Assembly (NCBI RefSeq): GCF_014196495.1
Contig: NZ_JACIDT010000002.1
Span: forward strand, 372,001-436,000
Reading direction: 5' to 3'
DNA: 64,000 bases
From: Sphingobium jiangsuense
GTDB taxonomy: Bacteria > Pseudomonadota > Alphaproteobacteria > Sphingomonadales > Sphingomonadaceae
Notes under the pieces: model-generated
What the model saw: the letters and a program-made list of their open reading frames with translations, nothing else
Databases searched by the model: none
Told to the model about the DNA's origin: nothing
Shown: piece by piece, positions 45,699-55,154 of the stretch
Numbering within the stretch: the stretch's first letter is position 1
Layout: every line of letters starts with the position of its first letter
Made by a program: the position numbers and the translations under genes

Positions 45699-46708
45699 GC
45701 GCCGCCGCTCACCCCGGCTTCGGCAAAGGTTGCCATGCCGTTGTGCGTTGCCAGCGCTGCACGGACGATCTGCACGGCCACCGTCGCGCCGCTGCCTTCG
45801 CCCAGCCGCATGCCGAGGCGCAGCAACGGATCGAGGCCGAGCCGCTCCAGCAGCCGGACATGCCCCGGCTCGGCCGAGCAATGCCCGGCAAGGCAGTGAT
45901 CGGTGATCGCCGGTATCGCCGCCGCCAGCGGAGCGATCGCCGCGCAACAGATGAAGCCGTCGAGCACCACCGGCACCCGCAGCTGCCGGGCGCGCAGGAT
46001 CGCGCCGGCCATGGCGGCGATCTCCCGCCCGCCGAGGCGGCGCAGCGTCTCGAACGGGGTAAGCGGCGCATCGGCGTGAAAGGCCAGCGCCGTTTCGATC
46101 ACTGCCAGCTTGTGCCGGACACCGGCCGCATCCAGCCCGGTGCCGGGGCCGACCCAATCGGCGACGGTGCCGCCGAACGACCGCGCGCAGAGCGCCGCCG
46201 CCGCCGTGCTGTTGCCGATGCCCATCTCGCCGGGAACGAACAGGTCAAGGCCGGGTTCGACCGTCTCTGCCCCGGCTGAGAGCGCCGCCAGACAGTCGGC
46301 CTCGCTCATTGCCGGGCCTTGCGTGAAATCCTGCGTCGGCCGGTCCAGATCGAGCGGCACGACATGCAGGTCCAGACCCGCCGCGTCAGCCAGCGCATTG
46401 ATGGCCGCGCCGCCGTTCGCGAAGTTCGCCACCATCTGGGCGGTGACATCCGCCGGAAAGGCGCTGACGCCCCGTGTCGCGATGCCGTGGTTCCCGGCAA
46501 AGACGACTGCGCGCGCCCGGTCCAGCACCGGACGCTTGCGCCTCTGCCACCCGGCGAGGAACAGCGCGATGTCCTCCAGCCGCCCCAGCGACCCGGCGGG
46601 CTTGGTCAGCACCGCCTGCCGTGCCCGCGCGGCGGCGGTCGCCGCTTCGTCGGGGCGGGACAGGTCGGCCAGCGCGGCGTCGAAATCGGCAATGGTGGCA
46701 AAGCTCAT
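45695..46708 (-). CDS. cobT: Nicotinate-nucleotide-dimethylbenzimidazole phosphoribosyltransferase
   Basis: This 337 aa enzyme makes alpha-ribazole phosphate, the lower ligand nucleotide. It has KPAGSLGRLEDIALFLAGWQ near residue 36, FAGNHGIATRGVSAFP near 70 and PGEMGIGNSTAAAALCARSF near 160, where the catalytic Glu family motif is expected. It overlaps both neighbours by 4 bp. This is the phosphoribosyltransferase (also CobU in aerobic nomenclature), not the CobT subunit of the cobaltochelatase. Confidence 0.95.
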   Translation of the reverse strand: MSFATIADFDAALADLSRPDEAATAAARARQAVLTKPAGSLGRLEDIALFLAGWQRRKRPVLDRARAVVFAGNHGIATRGVSAFPADVTAQMVANFANGGAAINALADAAGLDLHVVPLDLDRPTQDFTQGPAMSEADCLAALSAGAETVEPGLDLFVPGEMGIGNSTAAAALCARSFGGTVADWVGPGTGLDAAGVRHKLAVIETALAFHADAPLTPFETLRRLGGREIAAMAGAILRARQLRVPVVLDGFICCAAIAPLAAAIPAITDHCLAGHCSAEPGHVRLLERLGLDPLLRLGMRLGEGSGATVAVQIVRAALATHNGMATFAEAGVSGGA

Positions 46709-47112
46709 GTGGCGACAAATCCTTCCGGCGGCGATCGGGTGATGAAGTGGCCCTTCACGCCTTCCGGCCAGTCGGAGAAAGGCACCCGGCCAAATTTGCT
46801 GGCGGTATAATGGGCTGCATAATCGAGGATCGCGCGTGCCGCCTCCTCATCCGGCGTGAAGCGGCCGAGCACATAGCTGACCTTGCCGGGCGCGCGTAGA
46901 TGCACGGTGCAGAAGTCCTTGCAGGCGAAGAGGCAGGGCATCTCCTGCACCGCGATGGCCGCATAGCGCGGGTCCGTTTCCCGCACGGTGCGCAGCGCCT
47001 CGGCAAGCCGCGCGCCGCCGCGCATCCCCTCCGCATCGTCGCGCGCTTCCGCCGAATGGCGGCAGGTGCTGCACGCGACCACGGCGGGACCATTGCTTAC
47101 AGGCGTGAGCAT
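46705..47112 (-). CDS. DUF1636 family metal-binding protein
   Basis: This 135 aa protein matches DUF1636: VVACSTCRHSAEARDD at residue 12 and MPCLFACKDFCTVHLRAPGK near 60, four cysteines in a thioredoxin-fold ferredoxin arrangement, likely to bind a [2Fe-2S] cluster or metal. The family is usually found in cobalamin operons but has no assigned step; cobalt delivery or corrinoid reduction are suggestions. It follows the TonB receptor by 40 bp and overlaps cobT by 4 bp. Confidence 0.88.
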   Translation of the reverse strand: MLTPVSNGPAVVACSTCRHSAEARDDAEGMRGGARLAEALRTVRETDPRYAAIAVQEMPCLFACKDFCTVHLRAPGKVSYVLGRFTPDEEAARAILDYAAHYTASKFGRVPFSDWPEGVKGHFITRSPPEGFVAT

Positions 47113-47152
47113 CGGGCCTCCTCACGAACGAAGCGATGATCATGTGCGTCCA

Positions 47153-49105
47153 TCAGAATCTCCCCCGGATGCCGGCATGGATGCTGCGGCCGGGCGTGCC
47201 GTAGCGCCAGGCGGTCATATATTCCTTGTCGAACAGGTTCTCGACGCGCGCGAACAGCCGCATCTGCGGTCCGGCCCTGTATTCGGCGCGCAAGTCGACC
47301 AGCGTATAGGGCGCGAGGCGGATGGAGTTGGAGGCATTGTCATAGGCTGCGCCGGACCAGCGAACCGCCGCGCCCAGATCGAGGCCGATAGGCAATGCAT
47401 AGCCGATCGAACCGTTCGCCATGTGGCGCGGGCGGCGGGGCAGCCATTTGCCGAATGTCGCGCTGCCGGCGGAACGGTCCTCCGCGACGGTCCAGCTATA
47501 GTTGCCGTCCACTGTCAGCGCGCCCAATGACAGGGCCGCGCGCGCTTCGACGCCATGAGCTTCAGCCCGCGCGACATTGGCGTAATAGCCCGCGCGGGCG
47601 ATAGTCGTCCCCGGTTGCAGGCAGAGCATGGGATCCGGCGCGGACGAGCATGGATTGTAAACGATCTGTTGTGTCGTTGTCCGCTCGAACCATGCCGCGC
47701 CCATGGCGAAGCGGCGGTCGAACAGCTGCTGTTCCAGACCGGCTTCCCAGCCATGGGCGCGTTCCGGCTCCAGCGTCGTATTGCCGTATTCGCTGAACAG
47801 CTGGTAGAGCGTCGGCGCCTTGAACCCTTCGCCATAGCTGGCGCGGATCGCGGTTCCGGTCGGCAGGGTCCAGACGCCGCCCGCCGAGAACAGCGTCTTA
47901 CCGCCATAGCGGTTATGATCGTCATGGCGCACCCCGCCATTGAGCGTCAGGCCGGAGAGCGGCCGCACGCTCAACTGCGCGTAGAAGCCGGTCAGTTCGG
48001 CTTCGCCGCGCGCGGGCGCCGGGATCGGTGTCGACAGCGAACCCGATGGCGAGACGCTGCGGAAGCGGGACTTTTCGTTTTCGGCTCCGAACAGCGCCGT
48101 CACCCTGTCCGAGATCGCGAAACTGCCCTGATATTCGAGGCGCTCGTTCCGGCCATTGGCATCGAATGTCTGCGCGCGGGCGCGACGGGGATCGTAATTG
48201 TCGCGGTCGGTTTCGGTATAGCCATAGCCGAAGCGGTTGCGGAACCGCCCGTCGAGCAAATCCGCCGTCAACCCGGCATAGCCGACGAATTCCCGGTTCA
48301 ACGCATAGGCCGGGCTGTCCGCGGTGGTATCGTCGAACTCCGTGCGGGCGCGGGAATAATAGGCGTGAAAATCGGCGGCGATATTGCTCGCAAGGGCGAT
48401 TTCCACCCGGCCCTGCGCGGCGCGGTTTCGATAGCCGTCCGCCTCCTTCCCATTAAAGGCGGGGCTGATCGCGGAAATGCTGTCGGTCGTGAAACTCTGC
48501 GCGCCGAGACGCCATGTCACCGGGCCGCTCCTGCCACCCAGCGCCGCGCGGGCGCTGACGGTCTGGCGTGAACCGGCCTCGACATCGAAGCTGCCTTCGA
48601 GGGCGCGCGCCGGTCGTGCCGTCACGACATTGACCACGCCGCCTATCGCCTGACTGCCCCAGAGGATCGACTGCGGGCCGCGCAGCACCTCGACCGTCGC
48701 GGCATCGCCGACCAGCAGGTTCGCGAAATTATAGCTGCCGTCCGCGTTGGAGGGATCGTTGAGCTTCACGCCGTCGATCACCACCACCGTCTGCCCGGCT
48801 TCCGCGCCGCGAATCCGCAGCGACGTCGCCGTGCCGTAACCGCCGTTGCGGCTCATGCTGACGCCCGGCGTGCGCAGCAGCAATTCGGTCATGCCGATGT
48901 CCTGCGCGCGGTCGATGGCGCTCCTGTCGAGCACCGTCACCGACGCGGGCACCTGATCGACGGGCGTGGCCACGCGCGTGGCCGTCACGAGGATCGCGGC
49001 GGTATCCGCCCCGGCGCCCGCTTCGGCATCGGCATCGTCGGACGCGAATGCGGGAGGACAGAGGAGAAGGGAGAGGAATGCGGAACCATATCTGGGCAAC
49101 ACCAA
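47153..49105 (-). CDS. BtuB-like TonB-dependent vitamin B12 receptor
   Basis: This 650 aa receptor has a signal peptide (LSLLLCPPAFAS), a TonB box-like TAAILVTATRVATPVDQVPA and a plug with MTELLLRTPGVSMSRNGGYG, VVVIDGVKLNDPSNADGS and VEVLRGPQSILWGSQAIGG, all close to the BtuB pattern. The barrel ends in GIRGRF. No ATG exists at the start, so translation begins at TTG 49105 or GTG 49102. The gene is first in the second cobalamin operon, 168 bp after riboswitch 2. It differs clearly from the receptor at 37847, so two B12-regulated receptors coexist. Confidence 0.92.
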   Translation of the reverse strand: MVLPRYGSAFLSLLLCPPAFASDDADAEAGAGADTAAILVTATRVATPVDQVPASVTVLDRSAIDRAQDIGMTELLLRTPGVSMSRNGGYGTATSLRIRGAEAGQTVVVIDGVKLNDPSNADGSYNFANLLVGDAATVEVLRGPQSILWGSQAIGGVVNVVTARPARALEGSFDVEAGSRQTVSARAALGGRSGPVTWRLGAQSFTTDSISAISPAFNGKEADGYRNRAAQGRVEIALASNIAADFHAYYSRARTEFDDTTADSPAYALNREFVGYAGLTADLLDGRFRNRFGYGYTETDRDNYDPRRARAQTFDANGRNERLEYQGSFAISDRVTALFGAENEKSRFRSVSPSGSLSTPIPAPARGEAELTGFYAQLSVRPLSGLTLNGGVRHDDHNRYGGKTLFSAGGVWTLPTGTAIRASYGEGFKAPTLYQLFSEYGNTTLEPERAHGWEAGLEQQLFDRRFAMGAAWFERTTTQQIVYNPCSSAPDPMLCLQPGTTIARAGYYANVARAEAHGVEARAALSLGALTVDGNYSWTVAEDRSAGSATFGKWLPRRPRHMANGSIGYALPIGLDLGAAVRWSGAAYDNASNSIRLAPYTLVDLRAEYRAGPQMRLFARVENLFDKEYMTAWRYGTPGRSIHAGIRGRF

Positions 49106-49272
49106 GCGAACACCTCACGACAAGGGCTTGCGCTCTTGCGGAAGCGGGACGCCGTGCCGGAAAGGCGCGACGACACGCTTCGCGCACGATGCGCGAGGCC
49201 CGGACCTGTCGTCACGCGGGTTCACCCCCGTCCGCCCGGCACACCCTGTCCGCGCGAAGGACGACGGCGAAA

Positions 49273-49435
49273 GGCAGGTCTCCTGGCTCGCGGGTCATCG
49301 CCGGTTGGTGCCGCCTTCTCGGGATTGCGATGATCCCAATGGCATGTGGCACGAGGCTATCCGCTCACAGTTGCAGGGGCAGCCGGGGTCTCGAACCCCG
49401 TTCCCGTTTTAATCCCCGGTCAGGGGGAACCTGTC
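49273..49435 (-). promoter_or_regulatory. Cobalamin riboswitch 2
   Basis: The minus strand carries the B12 box AGCCAGGAGACCTGCC (49273-49288), a GCAACTGTGAGCGGA-type segment, GTGCCACATGCCATTGGGAT in the GCCACTG position and AAAACGGGAACG. It lies 168 bp upstream of the BtuB-like receptor and is shorter and different from riboswitches 1 and 3. The rest of the 49106-49484 gap holds leader sequence only. Confidence 0.9.
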
Positions 49436-49484
49436 GCTGCACACCGGATAATGCGCATGCTGCATCGCGTCAATCGGATCGTCG

Positions 49485-50090
49485 TCAAAACTCGATCCCC
49501 GCCTGCGCCTTGACCCCCGAACGGAACGGGTGCTTGATCAGCGTCATCTCGGTGACGAGATCGGCGGCCTCGACCAGCGCGTCAGGGGCGTTGCGGCCGG
49601 TGACGATCACATGCTTCATCGGCGCGCGGGCGGTCAGCGCCTCCACCACCTCGTCGACCGGCAGATAGTCGTAGCGCAGCACGATGTTGAGCTCGTCGGC
49701 CAGCACCATGTCGTAGGACGGGTCGGCGATCATCCGCTTCACCTCCTCCCACGCCGTGCGGGCGAGGGCGATGTCGCGGGCGCGATCCTGCGTGTCCCAG
49801 GTGAAGCCCTCGCCCATCGGCCGGAACTCGACATTGGCGGGGAAGGCGTCGAACACCGCCTTCTCGCCGGTGGTCATCGCGCCCTTGACGAACTGGACGA
49901 CGCCGACCTTCCTGCCATGGCCGATGGCGCGCACCACCATGCCGAGCGCGGCGGTGGTCTTGCCCTTGCCCTTGCCGGTGTGGACGATCAGCAGGCCCTT
50001 CTCGATCGTCTTGTTCGCCATGATCTTCTCATGCGCGGCCTGCTTCTTCTTCATCTTCTCATTATGCTGTTCGTCGGTCCGTTCGGCCAT
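49485..50090 (-). CDS. cobO: Cob(I)yrinic acid a,c-diamide adenosyltransferase
   Basis: This 201 aa BtuR/CobA/CobO-family enzyme transfers adenosyl to Co(I) corrinoids. It has the P-loop IVHTGKGKGKTTAALG near residue 33, VQFVKGAMTTGE near 64 and the conserved MVLADELNIVLRYDYLPVDE near 127. I chose ATG 50090, which shares one base with the cobN stop (TGATG). It is last in the third cobalamin operon, ending about 50 bp before riboswitch 2. Confidence 0.95.
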   Translation of the reverse strand: MAERTDEQHNEKMKKKQAAHEKIMANKTIEKGLLIVHTGKGKGKTTAALGMVVRAIGHGRKVGVVQFVKGAMTTGEKAVFDAFPANVEFRPMGEGFTWDTQDRARDIALARTAWEEVKRMIADPSYDMVLADELNIVLRYDYLPVDEVVEALTARAPMKHVIVTGRNAPDALVEAADLVTEMTLIKHPFRSGVKAQAGIEF

Positions 50091-53000
50091 CAGTCCTTCT
50101 CCGCAAGTTGGGCGAGCAACAGGCCCGCGCTGTTCGATCGGGGTTTCCACAGCCCGCGCTCCAGCGCCTCGGCGAGGCGCGCGGCGGTTTCACGCAGCGC
50201 GGCGGGGTTGGCGCGGGCCATGAAGGCGCGCACTGCCTCGTCCTCGATGAAGGCGGCGTGGACGGCGTCGAAATGATGGTCCTTCACCGCATGGGTGGTG
50301 GCGGCGAAGGCGAAGAGATAATCGACCGAGGCGGCGATCTCGAACGCGCCCTTGTAGCCGTGGCGCATCACGCCCGCGATCCATTTGGGGTTGGTGACGC
50401 GCCCGCGCACGATGCGGCCGATCTCGTCCTCCAGCGTGCGGATGACGGGGCGTTCCGGGCGGCTGTGGTCGTTGTGATAGCTGCGCGGGGCCTTGCCCTT
50501 CAGATGCTCCACGGCGGCCGCGATGCCGCCCTCGAACTGATAATAATCGTCGCTGTCGAGCAGGTCGTGCTCGCGATTGTCCTGGTTCTGGATCACCGCG
50601 TCGGCGTCCGTCAGGCGGGCGGCGAACAGGGTGCGCTCGGCATCGCCCTCGACGCCGGAACCATAGGCATAGCCGCCCCAGTCGAGATAGACATTCGCGA
50701 GGTCGGCGCGGTCATGCCATATCCGCTCGTCGATCATCGCCTGCAAGCCCGCGCCATAGGCCCCCGGCTTCGATCCGAACACCCGCGCACCCGCGCGGCG
50801 GCGGGCGAGGGCGGCGTCCTCCCCGCCCTCGACCAGCTTCGCGATCTCGGCGCGATGGCGGGCGGCGGCGGGGTTGTCCTCCTCCGGCTCATCGAGCGCC
50901 ATCACCGCGCGGGCGGCGCTGTCGATCAGGTCGATCTGTTCGGGGAAGGCGTCGCGGAAGAAGCCGGAGACGCGGAAGGTCACGTCCACGCGAGGGCGGC
51001 CCAGTTCGGTGACGGTCATGATCTCGAAGCCGACCACGCGCCCGGAGGTCCATTCCCAGCGCGGGCGCACGCCCATCAGCGCCAGCGCCTGTGCGATGTC
51101 GTCGCCGCCGGTGCGCATGTTGGCCGTGCCCCAGGCGGACAGGGCGACCGCCCTGGGATAGTCGCCCTCGCGCTGGAGATAATCGTCGACCAGAAGCTGC
51201 GCCGACTTGCGGCCCAGTTCCCATGCGACGGCGGTGGGGACGGCGCGGGTGTCGACCGAATAGAAATTGCGGCCCGTGGGCAGCACGTCGGGCCGCCCGC
51301 GCGTCGGCGCGCCGGAGGGGCCGGGCAGGACGAAGCGCCCGTCCAGCCCGGCGAGCAGGGCTTCCCCCTCCCGCGCGCCGCAGCGGTCGATGCGCGGGGC
51401 GAGGTCGTCGCTGATTGCGGCGAGGACGGCGGCGCTTTTGGGGCCGGGCGGGGTGGCGCCGTCGACCAGTTCCGCCGCGAGCAGTTCCAGCCGCTCGACC
51501 GTGTCGCCATGGCTGCGCCACGGATCGGCGGAGAGCGTGGCCAGTCGCTCCGGCCTTGGCCCGTCCCAGGGGTCGCCCATGCGGCAATCGAGCGGATCGA
51601 AGCCGAGCGCCAGATCCCCGGCCAGCGCCCGCAGCAGCGAGGCCTGCCCGTCATGATCCAGCCCGCGCGGCGCCCTCGCCAGCGCGACGAGCAGGTCGCG
51701 CCGCAGCCGCCCCTCCGGCGAGCGGGTGAAGATGTGGAGGCCGTCGCGAATCTGCAATTCCTTGAGTTCGCACAGATAATTGTCGATGGCGGAGAGGGCG
51801 TCGTCATCATCGCCGAGCGCGCCCGCATCCTTGTCCAGCCCCTGCGAGCGCGCGAGGTCGAGTATGTCGCGCCGCAGCCGCTCGATCCGGCGCGGATCCA
51901 TTCCGGCGGCGAGATAATATTCATCGACCAGCGCTTCGAGCTGCTTGAGCGGGCCATAGCTTTCGGCGCGCGTCAGCGGCGGGGTAAGATGGTCGATGAT
52001 CACCGCGCCGATCCGCCGCTTCGCCTGCGTGCCCTCGCCGGGGTCGTTGACGATGAACGGATAGAGCTGGGGCAGCGGCCCCGCGCATATCTCCGGGAAG
52101 CAGTCCCGCGACAGCGACACCGCCTTGCCCGGCAGCCATTCGAGATTGCCGTGCTTGCCGATATGGACCAGCGCCTGCGTGCCGAAATGCCGCTCCAGCC
52201 AGATATGGAAGGCGAGGTAGGCGTGGGGCGGCGGCAGCGCCGGGTCGTGATAGCTTTGCCTGGGATCGATATTGTATCCGCGCGCGGGCTGCACCGCGAG
52301 CGCGATGTTGCCGAAGCGATGGACGGCGAGGTGGAAGGCTCCGTCGCGCACGAAGGGATCGCCCCCCGGCTCGCCCCAGCGGTCCAGCATCGCGCGGCGG
52401 GCGGTATCGGGGATGGTGGCGAAGGCGGCCTCATAGTCGGCCAATGGCAGCGCGACCTCGCCGGGCCGGTCGAGCGAGGCGAGGGCGTTGGTCACGCCGC
52501 CGGTCATCAGGCGCATCAGGCCCGCGCCGTCCATCGGCGCCGCGCCGACATCATAGCCCGCGCCTTTCAGTGCCGAGAGGATGGCCGCCGCGCTTTCCGG
52601 CGTGTCGAGGCCGACGCCATTGCCGATCCGCCCGTCGCGATTGGGATAGTTGGCGAGGACCAGCGCGATGCGCCGCTCCCGCGCGGGCGTGCGCCGCAGT
52701 CTTGCCCAATTGGCGGCGAGGGTGGCGACGAAGGCGACCCGGTCCGGCGCGACCTTCGGCACGACGATGCCGCACTGCGTCACCTCGTCGAAGCGCTCCG
52801 TCGCCTTGAACGCGACCGCGCGGGTGAAGAGTCGTCCGTCCACCTCCGGCAGCGCGACGTTCATCGCCAGATCGCGCGGGCCGAGGCCGCGCGCCGCCGC
52901 CTGCCAGTCGGCCTCCTCCACGCCCGCGAAGGCGACCTGAAGGATCGGGCAGTCGGCGCGCTCCAAAATGCCGGGCGTGCGCGGATCGCCGGAGGAAGAG

Positions 53001-53827
53001 GCGGCGAAGCTGGTCGCGTTGACGATCACGTCCGGCACGATCCCGCCCAGCAGGCTGCCCAGCCAGTCGATCGCGAACGGCTCCCGCAGCGCGCGGACAT
53101 GGACAGCGGCTACATTGAACCCGCGCTCCGCCAGCGCGTCCGCCATCGCATCGACGGCATCGAGCGTGCCCGCGACCATCAACGCGCGATAAAAGACCAG
53201 CAGCGCCACCGGCGCGCCGTCCCGCCAGCGCGCGCGAAGGTCGGCGAGGCCGGGCCGCTCGACGCCGGAAAGATAGAGGCCCGCATCGGCAACGGGCACC
53301 GGGTCGTCGGGCACGCCCGCATCCGTGCCGATCAGCCGCGCGGCGGTGCGCAGGAAGGAAAGCGCATTGGCCGTGCCCCCCTGCCGCAGATAATCGCGCA
53401 GCCGCTCGCGCGCCTCCGCCGCCACGGTGGAGGCGGTGTCCAGCGCCGGGTCCGCCTCCCGCCCGTCGGCGATGGCGGCAAAGGCGATGCCCCGTTCCCG
53501 CGCCACCCGCGCGATCTCGTCCACGCCATAGGGCCAATAGCTCTTGCCGCCGAGCAGGATGACGCAGACGAACCGCGCCTTCGCGATCACCTTTTCGACA
53601 TAGAGGTCGATCGAATAGGGATGGCGAAGCTGGAGCAGGTTGGCGAGGCGGACGCTTGGGGTATTTTCTGGGGGCGCGCCTTCGCCCAGCCGCGCCGCCG
53701 CCTTGGCGAAGCAGGCCAGCTCGCTGTCCGCCACCGTCAGGATGACGATATCGCCCGGCGGCTGATCGAGGTCGATCGCCTCCTCTCCGCTGGAGATGGT
53801 GCCGGGCGTGGCGGACAGCAGGTGCAT
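50090..53827 (-). CDS. cobN: Cobaltochelatase large subunit CobN
   Basis: This 1245 aa protein has the normal length of CobN, the hydrogenobyrinic-diamide cobalt-inserting subunit. Family stretches include LLGGKSYWPYGVDEIARVAR near residue 90, VHIGKHGNLEWLPGKAVSLS near 555, NFYSVDTRAVPTAVAWELGR and DVTFRVSGFFRDAFPEQIDL. The large open frame on the opposite strand is a GC artefact. It shares single bases with cobW upstream and cobO downstream. No cobS/cobT chelatase AAA subunits lie in the window; they must be elsewhere, or the gene uses another partner. Confidence 0.95.
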   Translation of the reverse strand: MHLLSATPGTISSGEEAIDLDQPPGDIVILTVADSELACFAKAAARLGEGAPPENTPSVRLANLLQLRHPYSIDLYVEKVIAKARFVCVILLGGKSYWPYGVDEIARVARERGIAFAAIADGREADPALDTASTVAAEARERLRDYLRQGGTANALSFLRTAARLIGTDAGVPDDPVPVADAGLYLSGVERPGLADLRARWRDGAPVALLVFYRALMVAGTLDAVDAMADALAERGFNVAAVHVRALREPFAIDWLGSLLGGIVPDVIVNATSFAASSSGDPRTPGILERADCPILQVAFAGVEEADWQAAARGLGPRDLAMNVALPEVDGRLFTRAVAFKATERFDEVTQCGIVVPKVAPDRVAFVATLAANWARLRRTPARERRIALVLANYPNRDGRIGNGVGLDTPESAAAILSALKGAGYDVGAAPMDGAGLMRLMTGGVTNALASLDRPGEVALPLADYEAAFATIPDTARRAMLDRWGEPGGDPFVRDGAFHLAVHRFGNIALAVQPARGYNIDPRQSYHDPALPPPHAYLAFHIWLERHFGTQALVHIGKHGNLEWLPGKAVSLSRDCFPEICAGPLPQLYPFIVNDPGEGTQAKRRIGAVIIDHLTPPLTRAESYGPLKQLEALVDEYYLAAGMDPRRIERLRRDILDLARSQGLDKDAGALGDDDDALSAIDNYLCELKELQIRDGLHIFTRSPEGRLRRDLLVALARAPRGLDHDGQASLLRALAGDLALGFDPLDCRMGDPWDGPRPERLATLSADPWRSHGDTVERLELLAAELVDGATPPGPKSAAVLAAISDDLAPRIDRCGAREGEALLAGLDGRFVLPGPSGAPTRGRPDVLPTGRNFYSVDTRAVPTAVAWELGRKSAQLLVDDYLQREGDYPRAVALSAWGTANMRTGGDDIAQALALMGVRPRWEWTSGRVVGFEIMTVTELGRPRVDVTFRVSGFFRDAFPEQIDLIDSAARAVMALDEPEEDNPAAARHRAEIAKLVEGGEDAALARRRAGARVFGSKPGAYGAGLQAMIDERIWHDRADLANVYLDWGGYAYGSGVEGDAERTLFAARLTDADAVIQNQDNREHDLLDSDDYYQFEGGIAAAVEHLKGKAPRSYHNDHSRPERPVIRTLEDEIGRIVRGRVTNPKWIAGVMRHGYKGAFEIAASVDYLFAFAATTHAVKDHHFDAVHAAFIEDEAVRAFMARANPAALRETAARLAEALERGLWKPRSNSAGLLLAQLAEKD

Positions 53828-54864
53828 CAGCCGATGACGCCTTCCAGCCCGGCCTCGATGGCGGCGCGGTCCAGCCCCTTCTGGCCGATCACCACCAGTT
53901 GCGTGCGGCGCGCTTCCCCGGCCAGCCAGCCGCGATCATAGAAATGCTGGATGCGCGGGCCGACCGCCTGCACGACGAGGCGGACGGGTTTGCCCGCCAC
54001 CGCGACCATGCCCTTGACGCGCAGCACGTCATGCGCGGCGATCAGCTCGCCCAGCCGCGAGACGAGGGCGTCCACGTCCGCCGCTTCCGCGCCGTTCACT
54101 ACGAAGCTGTCGAAATCGTCATGGTCATGATCCTCGCCCTCCGCCTCATGGTGGGAGGGGCGCGCGTCGAGATCGTCTTCGGCGGCGGCGGTGATGCCGA
54201 GCAGTGCGGCGATATCGACCGCGCCATGATCGGCGCGCACGATCTTTACGCCCGGCCGGGTTTCCGCATCGACCTGCGCCTCGACCCGCGCCAGCGTGGC
54301 GGCGTCGACCAGATCGGTCTTGTTGAGCACCACCATGTCGGCGCAGGCCAGCTGATCCTCGAACAATTCCTCCAGCGGGCTGTCATGGTCGAGATTGGGG
54401 TCCGCCGCGCGCGCGGCCGCCAGCGCCGCTTCGTCGGTGGCGAAGCGCCCCGCCGCCACCGCATCGGCATCGATCAGCGCGACCACCCCGTCCACCGTCG
54501 CGCGGGTGCGGATGTCGGGCCATTGGAATGCCTTCACCAGCGGCTTGGGCAAGGCGAGGCCGCTCGTCTCGATGATAATGTGATCGGGCGGGCTGGGCCG
54601 GTCGAGCAGTTTCTGCATCGTTGGCAGGAAGTCGTCCGCTACGGTGCAGCAGATGCAGCCATTGGCCAGCTCGACGATATCCTCCTCCGGGCAGGCCGCG
54701 TCGTTGCAGCCCTTCACCAGCTCTCCATCGACGCCGACATCGCCGAATTCGTTGATGACGAGCGCGAGCCGGCGGCCCTTCGCATGAGCGAGCAGATGGC
54801 GGATGAGCGTGGTCTTGCCCGCGCCAAGGAAGCCGGTGATGACGGTGGTGGGCACCTTGCTCAT
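53827..54864 (-). CDS. cobW: CobW-type G3E GTPase (metal chaperone)
   Basis: This 345 aa GTPase has Walker A GFLGAGKTT at residue 10, the metal motif CICC in ELANGCICCTVADDF near 68, the G4 motif NKTDL near 178 and a His/Asp-rich loop (SHHEAEGEDHDHDD) near 235. The family loads metal, here probably cobalt, for the chelatase. It heads the third operon, after riboswitch 3, with cobN starting at its stop. The ATG follows AGAAGGAGAAG. The riboswitch makes zinc-type COG0523 function less likely. Confidence 0.94.
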   Translation of the reverse strand: MSKVPTTVITGFLGAGKTTLIRHLLAHAKGRRLALVINEFGDVGVDGELVKGCNDAACPEEDIVELANGCICCTVADDFLPTMQKLLDRPSPPDHIIIETSGLALPKPLVKAFQWPDIRTRATVDGVVALIDADAVAAGRFATDEAALAAARAADPNLDHDSPLEELFEDQLACADMVVLNKTDLVDAATLARVEAQVDAETRPGVKIVRADHGAVDIAALLGITAAAEDDLDARPSHHEAEGEDHDHDDFDSFVVNGAEAADVDALVSRLGELIAAHDVLRVKGMVAVAGKPVRLVVQAVGPRIQHFYDRGWLAGEARRTQLVVIGQKGLDRAAIEAGLEGVIG

Positions 54865-54995
54865 GCGTCTTCTCCTTCTGCGATTTCAATGGGCGCGCGG
54901 TCGAAAGCCGTGCGCCGGGGCAGGACCCGGCCGCCGCCTCTCCCGATCGTCGCGCGCAGGCGCTCGCCAACGGCGCGTTCTTCTGTCTGTTTCAA
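54861..54995 (-). CDS. Possible small leader ORF before cobW
   Basis: From a TTG at 54995, preceded by GGGGGA, 44 codons run to a stop that overlaps the cobW start as ATGA. The product would be basic (GRGGGRVLPRRTAFDRAP) and matches no family I know. The overlap hints at translational coupling, but the start is weak and the frame also stays open upstream through the riboswitch. The 54996-55154 stretch shows nothing else. Confidence 0.25.
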   Translation of the reverse strand: MKQTEERAVGERLRATIGRGGGRVLPRRTAFDRAPIEIAEGEDA

Positions 54996-55154
54996 GGAAA
55001 TTCCCCCGGCGCCGAGCAACTGGCGGCAAGCGGGGCAACCGGCGGGTCGATGCCCGACGAGAAGCCGGGCAGGCGAGCGAACGGTCGGTCCGAGCCTGGC
55101 GGACGGGCGCAATTCGTCCGCGCGGCACTGACCCTGCGGCCCCAGCCGCAACGG

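Noticed and set aside
44413..46708. cobS and cobT read as cobaltochelatase AAA subunits
   Set aside because: Their motifs are those of the ribazoletransferase and phosphoribosyltransferase; the chelatase subunits share only the names.
50108..53941. 1277-codon plus-strand frame opposite cobN
   Set aside because: cobN is unmistakable on the minus strand; the opposite frame has no family features.
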